Source: Flaccisagitta enflata
Lineage: Eukaryota; Chaetognatha; Sagittoidea; Aphragmophora
Length of the DNA: 64,000 bases
NCBI GenBank assembly: GCA_965153355.1
Contig: OZ231126.1
Location: 23,622,001-23,686,000, forward strand
Reading direction: 5' to 3'
The notes under the pieces were generated by a model that did no database searches, was not told the DNA's origin, and saw only the letters and a program-made list of their open reading frames with translations. Each line of letters opens with the position of its first letter. Within the stretch, counting starts at the first letter, position 1. Below, in pieces: positions 46,795-57,117 of the stretch. The position numbers were made by a program, and so were the translations under genes.

Positions 46795-48366
46795 ATGGAT
46801 CCGGACCAGAAAATGCAAAACATTAACATTATGACTTCGCTCCTCTCTGATTTTAGTCATAAGAAAGACCTTAGAACTACCGCTTCAAAGAAAAAGAAAT
46901 GCCACACCAATGGAAAGATATTGAAATCTGAATTATGTTCATTGCACTTCACCAAAAAAAGAGACCTTACTCTACACAAGATGGCACATGCGGGGGAAAA
47001 GCCACTAACATGTCAGCACTGCCCTGCTTCATTTTCTGGCCTTAAGGAATTGAAAGTACACAAACGGACCCACGCCAAGGAGACATCGTTGAGATGTGAT
47101 CTTTGCCTCTCTACTTTTGTTGCTAGGGCTAAGTTGGCAGAACACATGAAAACCCACACTGGCGAGAAACCGTTCAAATGCGATTTTTGCCCAGCTGCAT
47201 TTTCTGCGAATAGAGGTTTGGTGGGACACAGAAGGATACACACCAATGAGAATCCATACACCTGTAAGCTTTGCCATGCTTCTTTTCCTCGAAGCGGTGA
47301 CTTGAGGGTTCACACTAGGGCACACACTGAAGGTAAAAAGAAAAAATTCACATGTTATCATTGTCCTGCTTCATTTTCTCAAAAAGTTAATTTGACAGGA
47401 CACATGAGAACCCACACTGGCGAAAAACCATTTACTTGTGACAGTTGCCCTTCTGCTTTTACTGAAAAAGGCAATCTGGCCCGACACAAGAAAATTCACG
47501 CTCACGAGAAACTATTCAAATGCGATCTTTGTCCTACTGCTTTTTCTCATAAAAGTGCTTTGATAGCACATAAGCGAACCCACACTGGAGAAAAACCATA
47601 TATTTGCGATGCTTGCCCTGCCTCTTTTTCTCAATCAAGTAATTTGACGCGACACAAAAGAACTCACACCGGCCACAAGAATTACAAATGTGAACTTTGC
47701 CCCGCTGCCTTTATTGAAGCTCAAAACCTGAAACAACATCAAAAGTTGCACACCGGTGAGAAACCATTTGGGTGTGATCTTTGTCCAGTTGCTTTCTCTC
47801 GTAAAGGTGACTTAACGAGACACAAGCGGACCCACACCGGTGAAAAACCATACTCATGTGATGTTTGCCCTTCTGCTTTTGCCCTCAAAAGAAATTTGAC
47901 GAGGCACAAGAGAATTCACACTGGCGAGAAAATTTTCAGATGTGAAATCTGCCCTGCTACATTTACCCATAATGTGTTGAAGAGTCACATGAGGGTCCAC
48001 TCTGGCGAAAAGCCTTTTAAATGTGACATTTGCTCTTCTGCGTTTTCTACAAGTAGCGATTTGACAATTCATAAAAGAATCCACACCGGCGAAAAACCTT
48101 TTAAATGTGACATTTGCTCTTCTGCTACTTCTACAAGAGGTGAATTGACATCTCACAAGAGAATCCACACCGGAGAGAAACCGTTCAGTTGTCATCTATG
48201 CCCGGCTATATTTACTGCAAGGAATAGTTTAGCGGAACACAAGAAAACCCACGCTGGTTGGCCGCGAGCACGCAGAGAAAAAATACATAATGCCGGAAAA
48301 CGTTCTGAATCTGATCCTCATGCGAAAATTGAATATGAACCAGCGCAAGTAAAAGTCGAACTATAG
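46795..48366 (+). CDS. Multi-C2H2 zinc-finger protein, 15 fingers
   Basis: 523 aa in one uninterrupted exon, start ATG at 46795 (AATATGG). An N-terminal Lys-rich region of about 60 aa has no KRAB, BTB or ZAD signature. One degenerate finger (CSLHFTKKRDLTLHKMAH) comes first, then 15 fingers of the pattern CxxCxxxFxxxxxLxxHxxxH joined mostly by TGEKPF linkers. Finger 12 (CEICPATFTHNVLKSHMRVH) is one residue short. The last two-thirds has recently duplicated fingers (CDICSSAFSTSS / CDICSSATSTRG). The C-terminus is Lys/Glu-rich and ends AQVKVEL. It should be a nuclear DNA-binding regulator of the expanding poly-ZF class; its target cannot be read. TTATTTCACAG/GC at 46742-46743 could be an acceptor for a 5' untranslated exon. 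A poly(A) signal lies at 48545. Confidence 0.93.
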   Translation: MDPDQKMQNINIMTSLLSDFSHKKDLRTTASKKKKCHTNGKILKSELCSLHFTKKRDLTLHKMAHAGEKPLTCQHCPASFSGLKELKVHKRTHAKETSLRCDLCLSTFVARAKLAEHMKTHTGEKPFKCDFCPAAFSANRGLVGHRRIHTNENPYTCKLCHASFPRSGDLRVHTRAHTEGKKKKFTCYHCPASFSQKVNLTGHMRTHTGEKPFTCDSCPSAFTEKGNLARHKKIHAHEKLFKCDLCPTAFSHKSALIAHKRTHTGEKPYICDACPASFSQSSNLTRHKRTHTGHKNYKCELCPAAFIEAQNLKQHQKLHTGEKPFGCDLCPVAFSRKGDLTRHKRTHTGEKPYSCDVCPSAFALKRNLTRHKRIHTGEKIFRCEICPATFTHNVLKSHMRVHSGEKPFKCDICSSAFSTSSDLTIHKRIHTGEKPFKCDICSSATSTRGELTSHKRIHTGEKPFSCHLCPAIFTARNSLAEHKKTHAGWPRARREKIHNAGKRSESDPHAKIEYEPAQVKVEL

Positions 48367-48544
48367 AAAATCATTGATAAACTCGTGTTTTTTTTCCTAA
48401 AAAGTACGCAAGAACAAAAATTCACATCTATACCACACAACTCCTGACCGGCGCCTTCTTCTTTATTAGCGACTCCTTCACATCTTTACTTTTGAGAGAA
48501 ACATCATGAGAAATGAACAGGCTTTTTACGTTAGAGAGCTAAAG

Positions 48545-48550
48545 AATAAA
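48545..48550 (+). terminator. Candidate poly(A) signal of the zinc-finger gene
   Basis: AATAAA, 179 nt after the TAG stop, same strand, AT-rich surroundings. Confidence 0.5.
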
Positions 48551-48554
48551 TCCG

Positions 48555-48975
48555 TTTGCATCTGGTGATAGTTTACTTCTTATCGGTAGTTCTGTATCCT
48601 CTTTTTCTCCCGAAGTTGCTTGTGAATTATGTTAATTTGCCTGAAGTAATGGATATCAGATTTTTTTTATGGGGGTTTGTCCAAGTTACACTTTCAATGG
48701 TAACTTTTCATTTAACATCATGATCATTCATACATTTTATCATAAAAATCATACCTACGTTTTTCTCGCATGAAATGATTGTAGAATATGCAAGACATCG
48801 TTGCTTCAAACCATCTCATTTTTGTCTGTGCTGAATTACAAAAGATCACCTCGTGAATTTTCATTTGAATATGTTTTTCCGCCATTTTTGTATCGCGTCC
48901 TCATTTGGAATATCGTCTTTAGCATCATTTTCCCGCCTTTCCCCCCTCCCACGGCACTTAAAACGGTCCATCATG
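48555..48975. other. Intergenic DNA
   Basis: No gene or element recognised. Confidence 0.5.
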
Positions 48976-48983
48976 ACCGGAAG

Positions 48984-48994
48984 ACAGAGAGAGA

Positions 48995-49076
<82 letters not shown>
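48984..49076. repeat. (GA)n microsatellite
   Basis: About 90 bp of GA with one GATA interruption. Confidence 0.96.
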
Positions 49077-49077
<1 letters not shown>

Positions 49078-49460
49078 GAAAAAAGAAAAAAAGAAAGAGA
49101 ACAGCTGATTTTGAGTGTGTGTTTTTTTTTCCGCGGTTACGTCGCTGTAAGTAGTGAGGAAATGGTACAATAACCGCCAATAAAAGCCCAGTTGAACATC
49201 AAGACCGATCGTAAAGGCCGTTATTTATGCCCGGTGCGCGGAGAAAGCGGGCGGGGAAGGGGAGGAGGAGGACAAGGGGGGAGGAGGAAGAGGAGGAGCA
49301 GGCGGAAGAGTCACGCCGTGACCGTTCAATGAGGCGAGGATGAGCAAGTTTGAAAGGGAAAGTGCCTCTCCTTCTTTTCTCCCCCTTCAACACTGCTGGC
49401 AAGATGATGTTGATGGTGTATCTGAGGAGAATAAGCCGGAAGGGAGATAGTAAAAAGAAA

Positions 49461-49712
<252 letters not shown>

Positions 49713-49769
49713 GAGGCTAAAAGATAGTCAGACCAACAGCCAGAAATGTGAATATTAAAAGAGAGCGAG

Positions 49770-52700
49770 GAGGTGATGAGCATGTTGGCTTGTCTTTGCA
49801 GTCCTGCGCTGAATGGTTTGGGCAGAAACAGTGAAAACATAGACGTTTCTCAGCCAACTTCTTCACACGATCCTCTGCTGACGGGATGGCTTCCAGAACG
49901 TTGCACGAATGGGAATTATGACGACCTCCACAAATATTGCAGATGTCGTTGGGTTGTTGCTTCGGAGGTGAGTTGACGAGCTGTTCCTTGAACGTCGCCG
50001 GACCAACTGCCGTCGCTGCGACCTTTGTCGGTTTTGGCGCCATGCGTGTTGGTTCTTTGAGGTTGTTGTACGATACCCAATGCTTCACCTCCTCGATGAG
50101 TTCTTGGAAGCCGTAGGCCGTGCCGTGGCGGGCTTGTTCACGCGCGCTCGCTTTCCAATAGTCCGTCGAGATATGTGGCACCCTCGCGTTGATGATGCGG
50201 CGGATGTGGACGTCACGATCACACTCTCCAGGTACATTCAGCAATTCTGCGACGCTTTCCAGCTTGTACAACGTGCCAATCAATGCTTGATGGGCTCTCA
50301 TGTCGTTTTCTGGAACCTTTCCTTTCCTGCAGATGCTGTCGACGGCCGATTGGAATGGGTTGGCGCTCGTGTTGAACATCTCGTCCAGGCGTTTCCACAA
50401 AGTGCTGTAGACACGGCGCATATTGTGCGCCCTGATGATAAGTTGTTGACCGTTGATGATTTCCTTCGCTGGATTCGCGAAGACGTTGGCCAATTCAGTC
50501 ACTTTGTCAATTTCGTCCAGCTCGATGTTGGAGGCGGCATTTTCGAATTTGGATTTGGCAATGATATAGTCGATCGGCTCGAGGTATCCATACGCTTCTC
50601 TTGGACGTGCTGCGCGCATTTCCCTCAATCCCACGTCTTTTGCTCTGACGCGGGCGTCGTAGGCGATCGGGTTGTCCATGAAGGAGACCGCGTTCATCCT
50701 CTCGGCGAAAGACTGCGAATGCGCGAGGCCGTTTCGTGCGGAGTCACTTCCGGTTTGACGTCTTTGATACGTAGGAGGCGACGGCGTTGGGGGCGGCGTC
50801 TTCCTCGACTTCCGTCTGTCGACGCGCTCGAACCCTTCGTCGCCAAAGACGTCGTCAACCAGGGGGCGCTGACTCCCGCGTGCGTGGCGTGATGCTTGCG
50901 GAGCTGGAAGATCACCCGCGATCTGGCGGACGATGACGGGTGAGCTTGGCGATGGCGGCGTCGATTTACGCGGTGGAGCACGTGTCTGCAAAACGACGCT
51001 GTCCTCCAGGTTGAGGTCTCTGATCAATTGTTGGAACCTTGCCATTGCGTCCGCGTGATCCATCGCGTGCTTTTCTTGCTCCGCTGCATCTTGTCTCGTG
51101 CGCAGTTGCTCGTGGAGAGGATGTTCACGTGCGGCTGGGGGTGGCGTTCTTGATGGTAGTTGTCTCTGCTGGCCTTTTCTTTGTGCCTCCTCCCTTCCTC
51201 TTCTCCTCCTCCTCCTCCTCTTCCTTCTTCTTCTCTTCCTCCTTTTTCTTTTCTTCGTGTCTTTTCTTCTCCTCCATCCTCTTTCTTTCTTCCGCGTCTC
51301 TTTTGCCACCGCCTTCCTTCTCTCCTCCTCTGCTTTCCTCTCTGCTTCCTTCCTTTTCTTTTCTTCTCTCCTCTCTTCTCTCTTTTCTCCTGTGCGATCT
51401 TGTTTTTCAAGTTCGTCCTCCTTTCCTCCTCCTGCTCCTTTCTCGTCTCCTCTGCCTTCCTTCTCACTTCTTCAGCGTGGATGCGTTGTCTTTCCTCCTC
51501 CTCCTCCTTCTCTTTCTTCCTCCTCTCCTCCTCCTCCCTTCTTTTCCTCTCGTCGATTCCGGCCGTGACTGCGTCTGTCCGGGCAGTAACGGCTGCGTCT
51601 AATGCGATGTTTGTCGTCAACTGCCGGGCGTTCTCTTCGCGTTGTTGAGATACAGACTGCGAGCTGAGACGGAATCGCGTATTTACGCGTGCTTCTCTCG
51701 CCACCAAGCGTCGAACTTGATTAATGTCGTTGACGAGACGTTTGACGACATGCACCATCGCGTCGCCTTGAGCGTCTCTGTCGCCGTCAATAATCGACTG
51801 CTGTAACATGTTGAGAAGATCTTGTGTGGGAGGGGCGCCACCAACGGCGCCTGGAGGGAGGTCGGCGTCGTCGTTCGGCCATGACGTTTCCATCGCGTCG
51901 TCGGCGTCGTCGCCTTCGTCGTCTCTGGCCGACATAAAACGCGACCTCGCCGGCGTCACCGGCGTTGGAGGTTCGAAGTTTATACGTATTTCCTCGGCGT
52001 CTTCTATCGCGCCTGGCGTATGGGGCGGCGCGTTGTGACGTTGCTCCGCTGCATTGAGGTTCGCTGCTTCCGTGCCGACGGGCAAGTCGTCCTCTCCCGC
52101 GTCTTCATCGTCGCCGGTCACGTTCGGCGTTGATTTGCGTCGTCGTGAAAGGGATTGGACGAAATGCGTCGACGACCCCATCGTCATCTCGAGAGCGCGT
52201 TTTGCCCAGTCTCTGGTGACTCGTCGGGATGTCGGGTAAGTCGTGGCAGGAATAAATGCGACGCAAAAGTGTTTTTGTCGTGGAAGCATGATTGGTCCCA
52301 CAGTTTCCGTACTTCTGTCAATGAGCTTTCGGCCGTCGATAACAGTGACGCCGCTTTGTCGGGGTTGTTGGTCGACTCTGCATGTGCGTAAGTCTTTGTC
52401 TGGTTGACAAGTCGCCACGCCGCTAACCACACTTCCTTTCGAAGGCAGTCCATATCTTGGTAAAAGTCCAATATATCGTCGTCGTTGAGAGTATCGGCGG
52501 TTTTCAACGCCGACATGTAGGCGTTGCGTGTGTTGCGTAGTGCCTTTCGTAACCCGCGAAGCGTCGTATCAACGAGGTCCATTGCGCCCGCGTAGACGGA
52601 TGAGTCGGAAACGACGGACACGCAGTCGGTTGGTCGAAAGGCTTTTCTGCGTTGATTGGGCAGCGAAGGTGGCGGCATTGATATCGCGGCAGTGTTGGCG

Positions 52701-52856
52701 TAGTTGTTGGCGGTCGACATCGTTGACGCTGTGTGGATCGGTGATGGTTTTTGATTCCACGAATTGAGATCGTTTAGCGTCTAGTTTCTTAGCAAGCTCC
52801 TGATGCGCAATCGCGAGAACTGACTCCACTGCGTAGCTGCAAGACGGGGAACGCAC
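49770..52856 (-). pseudogene. Bel/Pao gag, broken across three frames, 3' truncated
   Basis: Structural polyprotein of an LTR retrotransposon, read leftwards. The N-terminal part lies in two overlapping frames (52856-52569 and 52720-52184). The frame then changes near 52200 to one carrying an acidic region and a long Glu/Lys/Arg stretch (to about 51300), and again near 51300-51400 to the frame ending at the left. The last part has the capsid-like core (FGDEGFERVDRRKSRK to AYGFQELIEEVKHWV) and two zinc knuckles, CNICGGRHNSHSC and CFHCFCPNHSAQDCKDKPTC. After the second knuckle the similarity stops and the frame runs into the GA repeat, so protease, RT and integrase are absent. The frame changes lie in or next to highly repetitive purine sequence. 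The charged insert is unusually long for a gag. An LTR and primer site sit directly upstream. Confidence 0.75.
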
Positions 52857-52982
52857 ACCCGCTTAGGAACGAATTGTTGAGATGAGCGGTCAAGTTGTCC
52901 GCGAAATCAGTCTATTCATGGAATCCTGACGGATAGAGAAAAAGGAAAAAGGTTAGGACAAGCTCTGTACATCAATGAAGGA

Positions 52983-53000
52983 TACTTCTGTATGGCGCCA
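52983..53000 (-). other. Candidate primer binding site of the Bel/Pao element
   Basis: TGGCGCCATACAGAAGTA, two bases downstream of the proposed LTR end. TGGCGCC is a common start for tRNA-primed LTR elements. Confidence 0.5.
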
Positions 53001-53002
53001 AA

Positions 53003-53545
53003 TGATAAAAGGTCAAGGACTTACACGGATGTTGTCGAACGGTTTCCAATCTAGGCGCAGGGCAGGGAAGTCGGGGAAAAGCATCAAAATCGAGTCTTTA
53101 ACTGAGATCGTGAAATCGAATGTCAGTAAGAAAGTCAGGGAAGCTACTTTTACTTAACCTGGAAATAAATAAAATGAATCAAAGCATCACGAGATTTGAA
53201 ATTATTTGGCAGCAATGAAACAATGATAAATAGACTCGTCACGTCGTGGGAATTCGATAGAGGGGTCGAAGTCTTTTCTCCTCTAAGCGGTTGAGGAGAT
53301 ATAGTCCATCAATCCTCAACCGGAAGTCAGCGCTTCCGGCGTGCGCGCGCGTTCCTCCCCTTCCTCCGTCGATCGAAGATCTCTCTCCTTCTTCCTCGAT
53401 TTCCTCCACTCTGCAGTCGAGCAGACGCCATCTTGGATTTTCGGCAGCGAGAGAGCCCCTCCTCTTCTTCGGGATCCGCGGAGTCGACTGCATCCGATCG
53501 AGCGCTTCTTGACCTGGAATGGTGGGGAATGTGCAGAATGTCACA
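53003..53545 (-). mobile_element. Probable 5' LTR of the Bel/Pao element
   Basis: Read leftwards it starts TGTGACATTC and ends TTTTATCA, 543 bp, with the primer site directly after and gag about 150 bp further on. Its outer end lies inside an RH1 3' block. The partner LTR is missing because the element is truncated, so boundaries rest on TG..CA, the primer site and the RH1 junction. Confidence 0.5.
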
Positions 53546-53598
53546 GGGCCCCTGCCCACCCGCACGCGACTAGGGTAGCCGTGTATCCGGCCTTGTTG
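53546..53598 (+). repeat. RH1 3' block, cut by the LTR
   Basis: GGGCCCCTGCCCACCCGCAC, GCGACTAGGGTAGCCGTGTA and TCCGGCCTTGTT match the end of the full-length copy at 28234-28430. The 5' half is not next to it. Confidence 0.75.
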
Positions 53599-53604
53599 CA
53601 TTAT

Positions 53605-54160
53605 GTCCTTATCTTTTATTGCAGTAGAGAAAAATCATACTGTATTAGCCATTCTTTGGCTCCAAATCAACCATCAAAGGCCTTTTATCAGCCCTCTCAT
53701 GATATTATACTTAAACTTTGCAAAATTCAAATCTGCTTTTGTATGCGCATAACAGCACAAACCTAGTTTCTTCAAGCCTTTTCAAAAGCCTAATTCTGAC
53801 TATGTTCTTCCTAGGTCTCCTGATCTTTTACTTTGATATCTCCTTCAATTTTGGCTATTCCAACTTACTGAGAAAATACACTTCTATATTCATGATCATT
53901 AGCCTCTTTGGGCCAATGATTTACTCTCACCGCACTTCTACAGCAGAACAGCACAAGTGATCTTCAAATGACTTGTTCTTTCATCTACTCTTCATCAATA
54001 TTGCTTGCTCCATCTATTTCTTTTTCCCTCCCCTCTTTTCTTTTCCTCTTGATGCTACTCAACCTTTTCCTTTCCCCAACAAATACCTCTATAGTGAGTT
54101 ACGTGATCTCTTACAAATAACCCTGGAATGAAACATAATTGATTGACAAACTACCCTCAT
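53605..54160. other. Intergenic DNA
   Basis: No gene or element recognised. Confidence 0.5.
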
Positions 54161-54165
54161 TCCCT

Positions 54166-54293
<128 letters not shown>

Positions 54294-54564
54294 CAGGGTC
54301 TTAAATGCAAGTTATCACAATTGTTTACAGTAAACAGTTTATCAAAAAATCATCACTTTTTTGCATGCATGAATAATGTTCATATCGAGGCAAAATTTGT
54401 TCACTTCCTATCATGAGACAGGATTACTTGAGTAAAATGTCTCAAGTACCTTGATTATTCAAAAACTGTCTACTTCTGTAAGATAAACCATCAAAAGGAG
54501 ATGCTAATTTACATTATGCCATATCCAAATGATTGGTCAGTTCATCAGCTAAACATAACTTTTT

Positions 54565-54750
54565 AGTCGCGTGCACGCGACTCTACATTCCGCTTTTTCT
54601 GTCCATCCATCCTTCTCTTGATGGGTTTGTCAGTCCCATACTTATACTAACAATTTCATTTTTTCAAGTCATTTAAGGTTATTTTAGGGTATACCAAGTC
54701 ATTCTAATCATTCTATGTCATTTTAAATGTAAGTCTTGCACGCGACTTAT
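54565..54750 (+). repeat. RH1 copy, AAGTCATTT subtype
   Basis: AGTCGCGTGCACGCGACT, CTACATTCCGCTTTTTCTGT, then CAAGTCATTTAAGG and CATTCTATGTCATTTTAAAT units, ending TCTTGCACGCGACTTATAAA. Confidence 0.65.
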
Positions 54751-54754
54751 AAAT

Positions 54755-55380
54755 ATTAACCGTGTTTGTTATATCTATGGACTTTTTCTTCAATGATGCC
54801 ATAGCTGAAATGCCTGATAACCCCTTCCCCTGCTCAGCCCCATGCAACATTTAGGCTTTGAAAAATTCTCTATCAATTTAACATAACATAGAGATTGAGT
54901 AAGGAGGATTATACCAATAAATGAAGAATAATCGATAATTTACTGCTTATTTGTTCAAATAATGCTCAATACGGGGCCCTAAGAGCCAATTATTCCCCCA
55001 TAAGAGGGCAAAGTTGCTCATAAATGTTTCAGGTGGACTAAATTCATCTATTGGAGGTATATTTATGCAATTTTTGTGATTTAAATGCAACTACATCTTT
55101 GTAAACTGACAAAAAATGGCAAAAAATGAGTGAAAAGGTCATATATGCTCGTTACCGGGCCAGGGCAAGTTCTAGACATCGTTTTTTTGCATTTTTGACT
55201 TTACCAATGGATTCCCCATGCAAAAACACCCAAGATAGGGGGGCGCCACCTAGAGAAAACTTTCATGTTGACAAAAAAAAATATAGTTAATGATGCAGTT
55301 GTCATTTTGTTTGTGTATGTATTGCGGTGTGTGTGGACAGGGGTTTGTACAGGCCTACCGGCCTACCCATCTGTCCGCAA
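54755..55380. other. Intergenic DNA
   Basis: No gene or element recognised. Confidence 0.5.
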
Positions 55381-55394
55381 TGGTAAAAGCCAAT

Positions 55395-55790
55395 GGTATT
55401 GTTTTGCCGGGTTGCGTGTTTTTGGGCAGCGGCCCCGAAGGGGACGAAGTCCTGTTAAACACAGGGAGACTTTTGTTTGTCTGTTCATTTGTCCGTCTGT
55501 TCATTCATTTGTTAGTCCCCCCAGGCCTGAAATCTGCCCTCTCAGGCCTGAAACCAATCCTTTTTGGCCTTTCTCAGGCCTGAAACCAATCCTTTTTGGC
55601 CTTTCTTCTGCCCTCTCAGATGAAAGGCCTGAGGGGGCAGATTTCAGGCTTGAGAGAGCCTGGGGGGCTGACAGACGGACGAATGAACAAAAGTCCCCCT
55701 GTCCTCCACAGGACTTTGTCAAACTTAGGACCGCTGCCCTACTTCCTCGCATTCCAATTTACAACTATGCAAAGCAGGGCAACTGGTATC
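55395..55790. repeat. Foldback (palindromic) element with internal 33-bp tandem repeat
   Basis: GGGCAGCGG, GGGAGACTTTTGTT, TCATT(T/C)GTCCGTCTGT and CAGGCCTGAAATCTGCC on the left recur as inverted blocks on the right (CCGCTGCCC, AACAAAAGTCCCCC, GACAGACGGACGAATGA, GGCAGATTTCAGGC). The centre holds tandem GGCCTGAAACCAATCCTTTT repeats. Boundaries and target duplication are not clear. Confidence 0.65.
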
Positions 55791-55949
55791 GCTGACCACA
55801 TATTGCCCTTGGGCGACCTGTTTTCTTTCTCGCCGGTTCTTTACACGCTTTCTTTTCGCCCCAGAGGGCAGGGCCAGTGATGTCCAAACGAGCAGGGTCA
55901 AGGATGCCGAGTGTGCTATCGAGACAAAGAGACATTTGGGGGCCAAGTT

Positions 55950-56180
55950 AATCCACGAGGTCAGTAGCAGTTAAGTTGAATAAAGAGATCGAGACAGCTG
56001 ACAGAAACGAATTTTTTCGCACTGTCATGCTAAAATAAAACAAGTGGCATTCGCTATAATGTGTTTCACGATTACTTGAGCAAGAATTAATTATGCAATA
56101 ACTAAAAAAAAACTATCCAATATGAGTGTTCAGAAAAATCTGTGTTATACATATTGGCCGCCTGTGGGCGGCCCTACAGC
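55950..56180. other. Intergenic DNA
   Basis: Nothing recognised. Confidence 0.4.
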
Positions 56181-56189
56181 TTGTCCTCA

Positions 56190-56430
56190 TAATGAAGCGG
56201 GGTTTGTAAATCAAATTTGTAATCATGGGGCTTGTAACCACGGGCTTGTAAATCAAGGGGCTTAATCACAATTTGCTTATAACCGCGGGGCTTATAACCG
56301 CGGGGCACACATTTGGAAAAGACTGGGTTGTGTGTGACACATTTGGAGAAAACTAGGTTATGTGACACACATTCGGAGAACTGGGTTGTGTGACACACAT
56401 TCAGGAAAGACTGGGTTGTGTCACACTCAT
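56190..56430. repeat. Two short tandem repeat arrays
   Basis: GGGGCTT(G/A)TAACC(A/G)CG-type units at 56195-56305, then four imperfect units of about 30 bp around ACTGGGTTGTGTGACACACA at 56302-56428. Confidence 0.8.
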
Positions 56431-56984
56431 TGTAAAGAACCGTAGAAAATACTGTCTCGTACCGTCATTAGGATCTTGCCGTCCACGCAACTTCCGACTG
56501 AAGACGCCACTTCCGGTTTGAATACGCCATCGCTACGCCAATCACGCCGAATAACGTCACTTCCGGTGGCGCTGGTTCCAACGTCAGTCTGTGGATGCTA
56601 TCTCTAATCACTAGGTAAGAAAGTGTATTTAAACTATTATATACAGGAAGAGAAAGAGGGAGAAACAGAAGAGAGAGGGGGGAAGGATTGGTTAATGTCT
56701 ACCAACTAACTAGCTAGTGTGTATCATCAGTAACTACCTCAATCAATTCAAGTCAATTGTCAACAAATGTAGCCAAGTACACTCACCACAGGTTCCACTG
56801 TAATCCCCAAAGTGCTTCCAGGTTGAATTGCTTGTTAAAATACACTGATTAACTGAAAGAAAGAATGCATCCAGATAATCAAATATATCATCACAAGCAA
56901 ATGAATAGCAACGCCAACGAAAGGACAATGAAATAGATCGCAGTACAAAGGCGCCAAATGCCAAAATATCAACGATATTCCACA
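56431..56984 (-). mobile_element. Probable 3' LTR of the second Bel/Pao element
   Basis: Read leftwards it starts TGTGGAATATCG after a G-rich tract (ACGGGGGGAC, a plausible polypurine tract) and ends TTCTTTACA, giving TGT...ACA termini and 554 bp, close to the length of the other LTR. The 5' LTR lies outside the window, so this is not verified. Confidence 0.45.
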
Positions 56985-57117
56985 GTCCCCCCGTTGGAAT
57001 CCCATTCCAACCTAGTCACACCGTCCCGCCTCAAAAAAAAAACGAGGAGAGACCAAGGATCAAGTCACCTGAAATGAGCGGACGAACGGACGGCGAAAGG
57101 AGCAGCGCGAGACGCGC

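Noticed and set aside
50080-50892. Plus-strand 270-codon frame
   Set aside because: Antisense to the Bel/Pao gag core, which has clear zinc knuckles on the minus strand.
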